From Paenibacillus sp. JJ-223 (lineage in GTDB: Bacteria > Bacillota > Bacilli > Paenibacillales > Paenibacillaceae), in contig NZ_CAKMMP010000013.1 in assembly GCF_927798175.1 (NCBI RefSeq), forward strand, positions 62,001 to 126,000: a stretch of DNA of 64,000 bases. Direction: 5' to 3'. Numbering within the stretch: the stretch's first letter is position 1; every line of letters starts with the position of its first letter. Under the pieces are notes generated by a model that searched no databases, had not been told where the DNA came from, and saw nothing but the letters and a program-made list of their open reading frames with translations. A program made the translations under genes and the position numbers. Below are positions 15,537 to 22,655 of this stretch, piece by piece.

Positions 15537-16403
15537 TCACACGATAAACTGTTCAAACACCGGCGTTCGCAACAAGCCCGACTTTGTCCAGTTTCTCATT
15601 TTTACCCGAGCTTGTATACGCGGCTCCAGGTAAACGTGATTCTTGTCCTCTCCAGTCACAAGCTGTCGGCATACACCGCGGAATGCCTGCTTATGCTTTT
15701 GATTCGGTCCGTGCTCAATAATTCCTGCTGGCCGGAGCTTTCCAGACGGATCGGGAACGGCGGCAAGCCAGCCGAACTCCGATTTTTTGTATCCGGTGAT
15801 AAATACTTCGGCATAGGACCAGTTAATGACCTTTTGCCAGTCTCTGGACCGCCTGCTGACGTACTGGCTGTCCTTCCGCTTGCCGACTACCCCTTCCATT
15901 CCCATAGCCTCTATTTGGGCGAACAACGCCTCTCCTGCGCCTTCTATATTAGGGACAATCCCGAAACTGCTGGCCGGCAGCTTTAGGCCGTGAAGGATCG
16001 CTTTGCGCTCTATCAGCGGCAAGCTGCGAAGGTCGCTACCTTTATACTGGAGGATATCGAAAATGGCATATGTGACCGGAAGTGTCTTGGTGAGCTGCAG
16101 CACCTTGGAATGCTGTCGAGTACTGAATCGGCTCATGACTGCCTCGAAGTCATCTAAGCCTGTCTCCGGATCGGTGCAAGCAACCTCTCCGTCTAAGCTG
16201 ATGTCATCGTCAAATGGGATCAACAACTCGGGATATTGCCGTGTGCAGTCATTGTTATGACGCGTATATAACCGGATGTCTCCGGACTGCTGCGAAAAAA
16301 TTAACCGATGCCCATCGACCTTTGGTTCAAAAATATAGTTCGAATGAGAGAAGGGGACCGGTGATGTTTCTAAAAGCATTGGAGAAATAAACATAAAAAA
16401 CAC
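15537..16403 (-). CDS. ATP-dependent DNA ligase (LigB/YoqV-like)
   Basis: 288 residues. It seals DNA nicks using ATP. The nucleotidyltransferase motifs are in order: I EPKVDGHR with adenylated Lys28, III LDGE, IIIa YAIFDIL, IV EGVVGK, V WQKV, followed by an OB-fold C-terminus. The size and order resemble the phage SPbeta ligase YoqV rather than the multidomain LigD, as no primase or nuclease domain is present. GAGGTG precedes ATG 16403, and a minus-strand TATAAT lies about 30 bases further up. It is co-transcribed with the SRAP gene, suggesting a joint role in repair or replication of damaged DNA. Confidence 0.9.
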   Translation of the reverse strand: MFFMFISPMLLETSPVPFSHSNYIFEPKVDGHRLIFSQQSGDIRLYTRHNNDCTRQYPELLIPFDDDISLDGEVACTDPETGLDDFEAVMSRFSTRQHSKVLQLTKTLPVTYAIFDILQYKGSDLRSLPLIERKAILHGLKLPASSFGIVPNIEGAGEALFAQIEAMGMEGVVGKRKDSQYVSRRSRDWQKVINWSYAEVFITGYKKSEFGWLAAVPDPSGKLRPAGIIEHGPNQKHKQAFRGVCRQLVTGEDKNHVYLEPRIQARVKMRNWTKSGLLRTPVFEQFIV

Positions 16404-16533
16404 CTCAATGCCATTATAGCGTTTGTTTATCCGAGAATGAGGCGGTAAGTTATGGACTTCTTAGATGAATAATGGTCTATTTATCAGGCAAAAATAAAGG
16501 ATAGACTCTTCTCCCATGAGTGCTAAATAGATG

Positions 16534-16562
16534 ATGCCTAGTCATTTGACTGGGTATTTTTT
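16534..16562 (+). terminator. Terminator without a recognised gene
   Basis: ATGCCTAGTC / GACTGGGTAT (10 bp, two G-T pairs) with loop ATTT is followed by TTTTTT. It lies upstream of the LexA-regulated promoter. No open frame of note precedes it on the plus strand. Confidence 0.6.
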
Positions 16563-16565
16563 CTG

Positions 16566-16610
16566 TTGAATAACGAACGTATATTCGCATATAATACAAA
16601 CAAACGTTCT
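16566..16610 (+). promoter_or_regulatory. SOS promoter with two LexA-type boxes
   Basis: The -35 is TTGAAT (16566-16571), the spacer 18 bases and the -10 TATAAT (16590-16595). Between them CGAACGTATATTCG (16574-16587) differs from the Bacillus LexA box CGAAC-N4-GTTCG at one position. A second, weaker box CAAACAAACGTTCT (16597-16610, two mismatches) covers the expected start of transcription. Confidence 0.75.
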
Positions 16611-16626
16611 TATTGGAGGGATGAAC

Positions 16627-16818
16627 ATGCCAGTTAAATACTTAGGATGGTTGGTTGAAATAATTTACCAAGATCAGTCTGGAAAGATTACAAAACGCCG
16701 TATTCAGGTTAAAAGCATCCGGTCCGGGCTGATCAAGGCAGATGATTTACTTTCTGGCCAGCCGCGTACATTCCGTGAATCGGGGCTGCTGGCATGGCAT
16801 CCCATCAAAACCGCGTAA
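16627..16818 (+). CDS. Small protein, first gene of LexA-controlled operon
   Basis: 63 residues from ATG 16627. The earlier in-frame ATG 16621 touches the GGAGGG ribosome site and is too close. I do not recognise the family. The sequence is basic and beta-rich (GWLVEIIYQDQSGKITKRRI, then a KADDLLSGQPRTFR segment), resembling the small C-terminal domain found in WYL-type regulators, but too short to be sure. It is followed 13 bases later by a winged-helix gene with its own strong ribosome site. Confidence 0.55.
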   Translation: MPVKYLGWLVEIIYQDQSGKITKRRIQVKSIRSGLIKADDLLSGQPRTFRESGLLAWHPIKTA

Positions 16819-16831
16819 GGAGGGCTATTTC

Positions 16832-17125
16832 ATGCTGAACGATTACGAACGGAAAGTGTTGAGGATCTTGTATAACTACAGCAACGTGCGGCGAAGATTC
16901 CCCACGCTTCAGGAGCTGACCGTAAAGACTGGAAGGAGCAAGGCTGATATCATGGCAGCTCTGGACGGTCTAGTTGCTGCGAACTACATATCATGGGACA
17001 ACAAGTCGGACACGGAAAACATCGTCATAGTGGAAGGCTGGGAACGTGAGACCGAGAAGCCTAAGCTTCCGAAAGTACCGCCGCCGGCGAGACCAACCGA
17101 TTTAAGCTATTGGACGGAATATTAA
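16832..17125 (+). CDS. LexA-N-terminus-like winged-helix protein
   Basis: 97 residues from ATG 16832, behind AAGGAGGG. The first 65 residues form a winged helix like the LexA DNA-binding domain: RKVLRILYNYSNVRRRFPTL, then QELTVKTGRSKADIMAAL as recognition helix, then a wing. The self-cleaving peptidase domain of LexA is absent, and a Pro-rich tail (KLPKVPPPARP) ends the protein. It could modulate SOS or prophage promoters. It is the middle gene of the LexA-controlled operon. Confidence 0.65.
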   Translation: MLNDYERKVLRILYNYSNVRRRFPTLQELTVKTGRSKADIMAALDGLVAANYISWDNKSDTENIVIVEGWERETEKPKLPKVPPPARPTDLSYWTEY

Positions 17126-17140
17126 GGAGGGAATGAAACG

Positions 17141-17419
17141 ATGGCAAAGAAATTGATCGATAACGGATTATTCGAATCATCCCGCCTGATACTGCCGGAA
17201 TTTAGGGATGCATACTTGAAAGAAAAGAGGGAACAAGAACGTCGCGGAAAGCCGGTTCTTGATGAACAAGAAGTGCAGCTGATTGAGGAAGCGATCATGG
17301 AATCATACAAGGAATGCCGATCCGTCACATTGACCGTATTCAGCCCATTTGATGATGAAGTATTGCGGGGAGTTGTCGCATCGATCGACAAGCCAAGCAG
17401 GCGTATCAAACTTGTCTGA
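17141..17419 (+). CDS. yolD: YolD-like protein, C-terminus cut by an in-frame TGA
   Basis: 92 residues, with AAGGAGGG upstream of ATG 17141. YolD-like proteins usually lie beside Y-family DNA polymerases (UvrX/YqjW) in SOS operons. Family features are NGLFESSRLILPEFRDA, the LDEQEVQLIEEAI helix and VTLTVFSPFDDE. The family normally runs to about 110 residues and ends in a short hydrophobic-acidic helix. After the TGA (17417-17419) the same frame continues GEEDYSFIKIEEIISADI to TAA 17474-17476, which is just such an ending. A recent nonsense mutation, or readthrough, is therefore likely. No polymerase gene is adjacent. Confidence 0.8.
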   Translation: MAKKLIDNGLFESSRLILPEFRDAYLKEKREQERRGKPVLDEQEVQLIEEAIMESYKECRSVTLTVFSPFDDEVLRGVVASIDKPSRRIKLV

Positions 17420-17480
17420 GGGGAAGAAGACTACAGCTTCATTAAAATAGAAGAGATTATCAGCGCGGACATATAAAAAG

Positions 17481-17512
17481 GTGCCCTGGTCTTTATGACC
17501 GGGGCACTCTTT
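17481..17512 (+). terminator. Terminator of the LexA-controlled operon
   Basis: GTGCCCTGGTC / GACCGGGGCAC (11 bp, one T-G pair) with a 5-base loop is followed by TCTTT, 5 bases after the second stop of the YolD frame. Confidence 0.85.
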
Positions 17513-17520
17513 GGTATAAT
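17512..17520 (+). promoter_or_regulatory. Extended -10 promoter of the 42-residue peptide gene
   Basis: TGGTATAAT is a perfect extended -10 (TGn plus TATAAT at 17515-17520). It predicts a start of transcription at about 17527, exactly where the 5' complementary segment of the structured RNA begins. A good -35 is not seen, since the previous terminator occupies that space. Confidence 0.6.
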
Positions 17521-17577
17521 TTTCAATGGACAACAGGTGGGGGTCACGGCGCAGCCTTCTGTAAAGGAGGTGACGCC

Positions 17578-17706
17578 ATGACTGTAATTGTTGCGCTTTA
17601 CTGGTTTTTGAAAGTAATCGCTACGCTGCTGAGCCTATGGTTCAGTGTTCGTAAGCTGTACCGATGGAACCGCAAAAGGCGTAACAAGCACAAAACCCAC
17701 CGCTAA
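17578..17706 (+). CDS. 42-residue membrane/basic peptide, candidate type I toxin
   Basis: ATG 17578 follows AAAGGAGGTGA at ideal distance. The peptide starts MTVIVALYWFLKVIATLLSL, one membrane helix, then WFSVRKLYRW and a strongly basic end (NRKRRNKHKTHR). Length, single helix and cationic tail fit small type I toxins of the membrane class. The gene has its own promoter and terminator, and its ribosome site lies in competing RNA folds, as in the hok and aapA families. No sequence family is recognised. The alternative is that the RNA is the functional product and the frame is incidental, but the strong ribosome site argues for translation. Confidence 0.6.
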   Translation: MTVIVALYWFLKVIATLLSLWFSVRKLYRWNRKRRNKHKTHR

Positions 17707-17779
17707 AAGGTTGACCGCCTTCGGTGGGTTTTGCTGTTCATCGTAACAGATGCGCGCCGTGAGGCACTTTGTTGTCCAG

Positions 17780-17812
17780 GGAGAGGGTAGCGCCTCTCCT
17801 TATTTCTATTTT
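17780..17812 (+). terminator. Terminator of the structured peptide mRNA
   Basis: GGAGAGG / CCTCTCC (7 bp) around GTAGCG, followed by TTATTTCTATTTTT. Confidence 0.75.
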
Positions 17813-17815
17813 TAT

Positions 17816-18162
17816 GTTACCACATTGATTTTATACAGGCAACGTGATTACCACATACTTATAAATTAGAAGAGATTTAATCTTCTTCTAATGATAAACT
17901 CATTATTTAGAACTCCTTCTATTTGGTTCAGGTGATATAAATACGTTTAAAAAAATCACAAATAAATCACGATCTCTGCGAATACAGGTGAATGCTTGCG
18001 AATGAAAATGTTAAAATCGAAACCGTATAAAGGCTTTGATTAAGGGAAAACGAACGTAGGCGTACGCGGACGAATCGAAATATAATATTCTATAGATGAT
18101 GTTATGTTTGATCCTGACAGTTGATTACGGAAAAACCGATTCGGAAAGAAGGGGGATGAGCA
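17816..18162. other. Gene-free stretch before the histidine kinase
   Basis: No credible gene is seen in these 347 bases. They contain an AT-rich inverted repeat (ATTAGAAGA at 17875-17883 pairing with TCTTCTAAT at 17894-17902) without a T-run, and a TGCGAAT direct repeat at about 17975 and 17997. Codon use changes sharply to GC-richer core genes downstream, so this may be the edge of the accessory region. No duplicated attachment site could be identified. Confidence 0.5.
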
Positions 18163-20670
18163 ATGTCGAATTCGATTAGCGAAAACCGTTCGCTCTTTGA
18201 GCAGTTATATACGCATGCACCCATCGGCATTGCTGTGGCATCACATGTGAATGGACTGTGGCTTCAATTGAATCCCGCATTCTGTCAAATGCTTGGATAT
18301 GAGGAAGCGGAGTTGACGGATACTCCGGTTACTGATCTGTTGTTTTCTGAAGATGTCGACATGGAGCGCTTTCGCTGCGAATGCTGGGACATGGCGAACG
18401 GACTCACGCAAATGTTTGAAACGGAACTGCGATTGATCCGAAAAAACGGAAGCTTGGTATGGGCGACGGTTCGTGCCTGCATCGTCAAAGATGAAACATC
18501 CGGCAAACCGCTTTATTTGCTTGTGCAGGCTGTAGATATCACCAAGCAGAAGGAGGCGGAGAAGCGAATGTGCGAACAACGTGGGCAGCTAGAAGAGAGC
18601 GGCCGAATCTCCCGTATGCTCACGGAGGTTTCGCCAGACCTCATTGCCATTCATCAAGCCGATGCACAGCGGACCTTCAAATACGTATCGCCAGCCTGTC
18701 GCCATATGCTCGGATATGAACCTGAAGAGATGGTGGGCATGCCTGGCATGTTCTGCATTCATCCGGAGGATATATCGCTTGTGCAAACGTATCTTAATGC
18801 GCAAATTCAAGGCCTGGTTCCCGAACGGATCACGTATCGCCTTGTCCGAAAAAACGGAAGCTGTATTTGGGCGGAGACCATCACCCATTACGTCTACGGT
18901 TCAAACGGGGAGCTGAAGGAAATTATAGCGGTGACTCGGGATATTACGGCGAGCAAACAACAACAGCTCAGTCTGGAAGAATATCGCTCCTTGTTCGACT
19001 GCAATCCGCTTGGCGTCGCCTCATTGGACTTGGATGGCAAACTGCTCAAAGCCAATATGGGGCAGGAACAATTGACAGGCCATACCCGCGAGGAATTATT
19101 GATGAGCTCTTTCGAACAACTGATCGACCCCGCTGACCTGGACAAGACGAAATACCATTTTGAAGAGACCGTAAAGGGAAAGGCCCAGCGCTATGAAATC
19201 GGCTTGATTCACAAGGATGGCCACCGGATTGAAGCGAGCGTGATCAACTTGCCGATTGTGATGGAAAACAGGGTGGTCGGCGTATACGGCATTACCAGTG
19301 ACATTACCGAATCCAAGCGGTATGTGGAAGAAATCGAAAATTTGAGCTATGAACGGGCGTTGATCCTGAATGCGATGTCTGAAGGGGTCATCGGCCTGGA
19401 TCAGGATGGGCATTTGATTTTTGCGAATCCGGCCGCGGTTCAAATGATGGAATTTTGCCCCTCAACGCTGAACGGCAGACCGCTTGAGGAAATTATGCTG
19501 CAGATGCAAAGCGCGGGCATTCCGTATTCGGCACGCTCCAACCCGATCTTGCAGGCCGTGAAGAACGGCCGGAGCCTGCCTCGGTCGGAGGCGATATTTT
19601 GGAGGCAGGACGGGTCCAGTTTCCTGGCTGAATTCCAGTTGAAGCCGATTATGGACCAAGGAAAAGTTCGCGGAGGCGTGCTCGTTTTTCGCGACATGAC
19701 GTCGGTGAACGAGATTATTCGCGCCAAGGAAGCGGCCGAGCATGCAGACCGGGCTAAATCGGAGTTCCTGGCCGTGATGAGCCATGAGCTTCGAACACCG
19801 CTTAACGGAATTATGGGCATGGCCCATCTATTGAAAGACACGGAAATGAATGAGGAGCAGCAAGGCTATGTGGATATTATGATCCAGAGCGGGGAATCTT
19901 TGCTGCACATTCTTAACGAAATTCTTGATTTCAGCAAAATCGAGGCAGGTCGGATGGAGCTGATCCACGACGTTGTCGACATTCGAGCGATGCTTCGGGG
20001 CGTCGTGAATCTGTTCACTCCCAAGGCGGCCGAAAAGAAAGTCGCCATCGGTTATGAGATCGGGGAGGACGTTCCGGATGCCATGTTCGGTGACGAGACG
20101 CGCATTAAACAAGTGCTGATCAACCTGCTCGGCAATGCCGTCAAATTTACGGATCGAGGTAACATTCAAGTGAGCGTAGATCTGCATGGTAATGGCTCGG
20201 ATGGAAGCAAGGCACGGCTTGTCTTTAAGGTCAAGGACACGGGCATCGGCATTCCGCTGGACAAACAGCACCAGTTGTTCCAATCCTTTTCGCAGCTGGA
20301 TCCGGCCATTAACCGGAAATACGGAGGAACCGGACTCGGGCTTGCGATCAGCAAAAAGCTGGTGGAATTGATGGGCGGCGCCATCGGCGTGCAGAGCGAA
20401 ACCAACAAAGGAGCCGAATTTCAATTCACGCTGGAATTGGAGCGAAGGTCCGACGACCACTGCGAAACGGAATCCGTTTCAATAGGTGCCAAGGAATCTG
20501 AAGCAGATCGACGGCAAGCTGCTTTGCCTGAGCAAAAGCAAAAATTGGAGTCGCATGCACCCGAACTCCATATCCTTGTTGCGGAAGACCAGTCCTTGAA
20601 ACGTCCGTCTGAGGAAGAAATGCTTCCCAAACCCGGCGGGATGTATGACATAGATGCAGAACAGCTTTAA
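18163..20670 (+). CDS. Multi-PAS sensor histidine kinase with vestigial receiver domain
   Basis: 835 residues, no membrane segments, so probably a cytoplasmic sensor. Four PAS domains lie at about 8-135, 150-270, 275-395 and 400-515, the first three with PAC-type endings such as VDITKQKEAE. The kinase core has the H-box MSHELRTPLNG with His541, N-box NLLGNAVKFT, G1 KDTGIGIP and G2 GGTGLGLAIS. After a charged linker the protein reads HILVAEDQS, the first strand and acidic pair of a receiver domain, then diverges and stops within 25 residues. It looks like a hybrid kinase that lost its receiver. The start follows AAGAAGGGGG. Confidence 0.88.
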   Translation: MSNSISENRSLFEQLYTHAPIGIAVASHVNGLWLQLNPAFCQMLGYEEAELTDTPVTDLLFSEDVDMERFRCECWDMANGLTQMFETELRLIRKNGSLVWATVRACIVKDETSGKPLYLLVQAVDITKQKEAEKRMCEQRGQLEESGRISRMLTEVSPDLIAIHQADAQRTFKYVSPACRHMLGYEPEEMVGMPGMFCIHPEDISLVQTYLNAQIQGLVPERITYRLVRKNGSCIWAETITHYVYGSNGELKEIIAVTRDITASKQQQLSLEEYRSLFDCNPLGVASLDLDGKLLKANMGQEQLTGHTREELLMSSFEQLIDPADLDKTKYHFEETVKGKAQRYEIGLIHKDGHRIEASVINLPIVMENRVVGVYGITSDITESKRYVEEIENLSYERALILNAMSEGVIGLDQDGHLIFANPAAVQMMEFCPSTLNGRPLEEIMLQMQSAGIPYSARSNPILQAVKNGRSLPRSEAIFWRQDGSSFLAEFQLKPIMDQGKVRGGVLVFRDMTSVNEIIRAKEAAEHADRAKSEFLAVMSHELRTPLNGIMGMAHLLKDTEMNEEQQGYVDIMIQSGESLLHILNEILDFSKIEAGRMELIHDVVDIRAMLRGVVNLFTPKAAEKKVAIGYEIGEDVPDAMFGDETRIKQVLINLLGNAVKFTDRGNIQVSVDLHGNGSDGSKARLVFKVKDTGIGIPLDKQHQLFQSFSQLDPAINRKYGGTGLGLAISKKLVELMGGAIGVQSETNKGAEFQFTLELERRSDDHCETESVSIGAKESEADRRQAALPEQKQKLESHAPELHILVAEDQSLKRPSEEEMLPKPGGMYDIDAEQL

Positions 20671-20695
20671 GGCACATATGCATATCTGCGCAATC

Positions 20696-20735
20696 AAAAA
20701 CCAAGCCGATCGCTGAGGAGATCGGCTTGGTTTTT
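20696..20735. terminator. Strong terminator after the histidine kinase
   Basis: A 16-bp perfect stem (20696-20711 with 20720-20735) around an 8-base loop, with A-run before and T-run after. It can end transcription in both directions. Confidence 0.9.
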
Positions 20736-20879
20736 GCGTGGTCAGTCCGGCATGCAGAATGACGGTTTGGAAGTCAGGACTAGCGCCGCATACGGGCTGC
20801 ATTGCCCAACGGATCTTGCATATCGTTTGGATAAAGGGACATTGTCCGGCAGCATCCTCAGGATGCGATCATCGTGGAT

Positions 20880-21092
20880 TTAGGACCAGCCTCCGATAAG
20901 CCCGGAGAGCGTTACGCATTCGTCGTCCTCCAATTCCGCGATGAGAGTAAGCTCGTCCTGGTCGTCCGGATCGACTGCAAACAATTCGCGTCGTCCGTCT
21001 TCATGTTTGATGATGACCAGCTGGTTGCCGCTTTTGGTGGAGAATTGATACTTTACTCCAATGCCAGGCAATGGGCATTCCCGGATGTTCAT
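20880..21092 (-). CDS. KhtT-type N-terminal domain protein (short)
   Basis: 70 residues: MNIRECPLPGIGVKYQFSTK, then a beta-rich segment with LVIIKHEDGRRELF and an acidic DPDDQDE, ending LSGLIGGWS. This closely resembles the N-terminal domain of KhtT-type regulatory subunits of K+/H+ antiporters, which continue with a TrkA-C (RCK-C) ligand domain to about 160 residues. Here a stop follows directly and the expected continuation is not found in the same frame. No antiporter gene is next to it. It may be a relic or a free-standing small domain. ATG 21092 follows an AAAGAGGTG-like ribosome site. Confidence 0.65.
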   Translation of the reverse strand: MNIRECPLPGIGVKYQFSTKSGNQLVIIKHEDGRRELFAVDPDDQDELTLIAELEDDECVTLSGLIGGWS

Positions 21093-21228
21093 GAAAAAGG
21101 TTCACCTCTTTTTAACGATTCCTTCATCGATTGACCGTTCACACAGTACGGGTGTATTCTACTATTCCTTACAACGTTTGGCAAGTCGCAAATCGAATGC
21201 TGTCATTCTCGTGCATTTTTCGGTTAAC

Positions 21229-21963
21229 CTAGCTTTGATGCCGGCCCTTGTTTCGTTTGCGTCGAACCAGCCACCACGTGAGCAGTCCTGCGATCAGAGC
21301 CAAGCCGATGGCGGTGATGATGATGATATTGCGGATGTTCGGGACCTGCACGGTCATGTCCAGTGTATTCGTTCCAAGGGGATCGACGTGCCAGACCAGT
21401 GTCTTGCCCCGATCTTCGACTTCATCGGCATTGGAATCCTTGGCTTTGATCGGCAGGGTTAACTTGAAATCGAAGTTGACGTCTTTCAGCAATAGCTTTC
21501 TCAGAAATTCGGGCACTTTGCTGATCTGATCCTTGATTTCTCCGTCTGGCATGGATTCCATGGGGTCAGCAACCGCGGAGATATGATAGCTGTTAAAGAA
21601 GAAGCCGGGCGTTACGGAATGGTCAATCTGAATTCCGGCAGGCAGGTTCGACAGGTCAAAGTCGGTCGAGCCTTTGCTCTCGTAATGGGCCTTGGCCGTT
21701 AACTGGCTGCGTTCCTCTCCGGTAGTGACTTCGGTGGTGAAACCGTTCCGTTTCAGTGCATCTCCGAGCAGGGGCAGCAAATTGTCCTGTCCGATCTTTC
21801 CAAGCGCGGAGTCGGTTACCCCAAGCTTCAGGGTCAGGTCGGAGGAACCGTCCAGATTGACGTTCAAATGAGCCTCGCCGTCGGCGCAGGCCGACAAAAG
21901 GATCATCGTCATGGAAAGCAGCATTGCAAAACAACATTGGCGCAGTGATAAGCGAATCGACAT
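21229..21963 (-). CDS. Membrane-attached lipoprotein (DUF3153-like)
   Basis: 244 residues from ATG 21963 with AAAGGTGA upstream. The frame runs to 22023 but without a ribosome site. The signal peptide ends in the lipobox LLSAC with Cys26 as lipidation site. The mature part (about 27-205) is beta-rich with repeated ADGEAHLNVNLDGSSDLTLK-type strands, and the C-terminus is a membrane helix (about 212-235) followed by RRKRNKGRHQS. An N-terminal lipid plus a C-terminal helix is the plan of DUF3153 proteins. Function unknown, probably cell envelope. Confidence 0.75.
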   Translation of the reverse strand: MSIRLSLRQCCFAMLLSMTMILLSACADGEAHLNVNLDGSSDLTLKLGVTDSALGKIGQDNLLPLLGDALKRNGFTTEVTTGEERSQLTAKAHYESKGSTDFDLSNLPAGIQIDHSVTPGFFFNSYHISAVADPMESMPDGEIKDQISKVPEFLRKLLLKDVNFDFKLTLPIKAKDSNADEVEDRGKTLVWHVDPLGTNTLDMTVQVPNIRNIIIITAIGLALIAGLLTWWLVRRKRNKGRHQS

Positions 21964-22292
21964 TGCATTCACCTTTCTGATAAAATCATTCGTATATAAG
22001 TTCGGGGATGAGGAAATGGCCATTTCCCCGATCCAGACATCCAGTATACACCGTTCACGGACCGTATGGAAATTCGCGCATGATGCCGATTTGCTTGAAA
22101 ACAGGGTAGAATTCCTGCGAAAAGGGAAAGATACATCATGGTCTACCGCATTTTTGCAGCGGATTTTTCGTCTGATTTTTAATAAAATTGCAGATGTCGC
22201 ATTTTTGTCAATGTTCGGTTAAGCCAGATGTCGTTTCCCCGTGTAAACTGATATTATGTATGTTGAATAAACGGATGCAAGGAGGGTCATTC

Positions 22293-22385
22293 ATGGGTTA
22301 CATCATTTTTTTGGTTGCCATTATGGTCGTGGGCATGGCTGGTATGGGCTGGTTCTTCCAGATGGTCGACAAAGAGAAACACTAG
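22293..22385 (+). CDS. 30-residue single-helix membrane peptide
   Basis: ATG 22293 follows GCAAGGAGGGTC at good distance. The product MGYIIFLVAIMVVGMAGMGW continues FFQMVDKEKH: one membrane helix and a charged tail. Such peptides are easily missed. It stands alone between two divergently placed larger genes. It could be a small membrane regulator, and there is no evidence for toxicity. Confidence 0.5.
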   Translation: MGYIIFLVAIMVVGMAGMGWFFQMVDKEKH

Positions 22386-22655
22386 TGTTATCTGTTTGAA
22401 AAGTTGAAACAGGGACAAGCTTATAAAGCCGGCTTCGCGATTCATGCGAGGGTGGCTTGTTTGCTATGCGAAAAGTGCGGGTCTATCGATGAATCTGACA
22501 TGAAAGCGTAAAAGAAATCACCCTGCATGTCCGAAGATTTGACCTTTGGATAAATATTTTTCGTAAAGATGGGATTTTTAGGTTTCTCTTTTGTATAATA
22601 GGGGGAGTCACTCGGGGTTTGCCCGAAATATTCCCATTTGGAAAGGGTGTACATA

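Larger units (their letters stand above)
17527..17812 (+). ncRNA. Structured mRNA with complementary 5' and 3' ends
   Basis: Predicted transcript of about 285 bases. 5' TGGACAACA (17527-17535) pairs with TGTTGTCCA (17770-17778), and TCACGGCGC (17544-17552) pairs with GCGCCGTGA (17754-17762). A GTG/CAC stem can join the two helices. Locally GTCAC (17543-17547) can instead pair with GTGAC (17570-17574), and CCTT with AAGG of the ribosome site, so two folds compete. A 12-bp hairpin (CAAAACCCACCG / CGGTGGGTTTTG, 17691-17733) spans the end of the coding region. GGAGAGG / CCTCTCC (17780-17799) plus a T-rich tract ends the unit. Folding was judged by eye. Confidence 0.55.

Noticed and set aside
17481..17512. 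Possible 5' structural part of the peptide mRNA
   Set aside because: The hairpin lies upstream of the extended -10 and is best explained as the terminator of the YolD operon.
10356..18162. Duplicated attachment site marking the prophage right end
   Set aside because: No direct repeat of convincing length could be tied to an integrase, since the left prophage end is outside the window.
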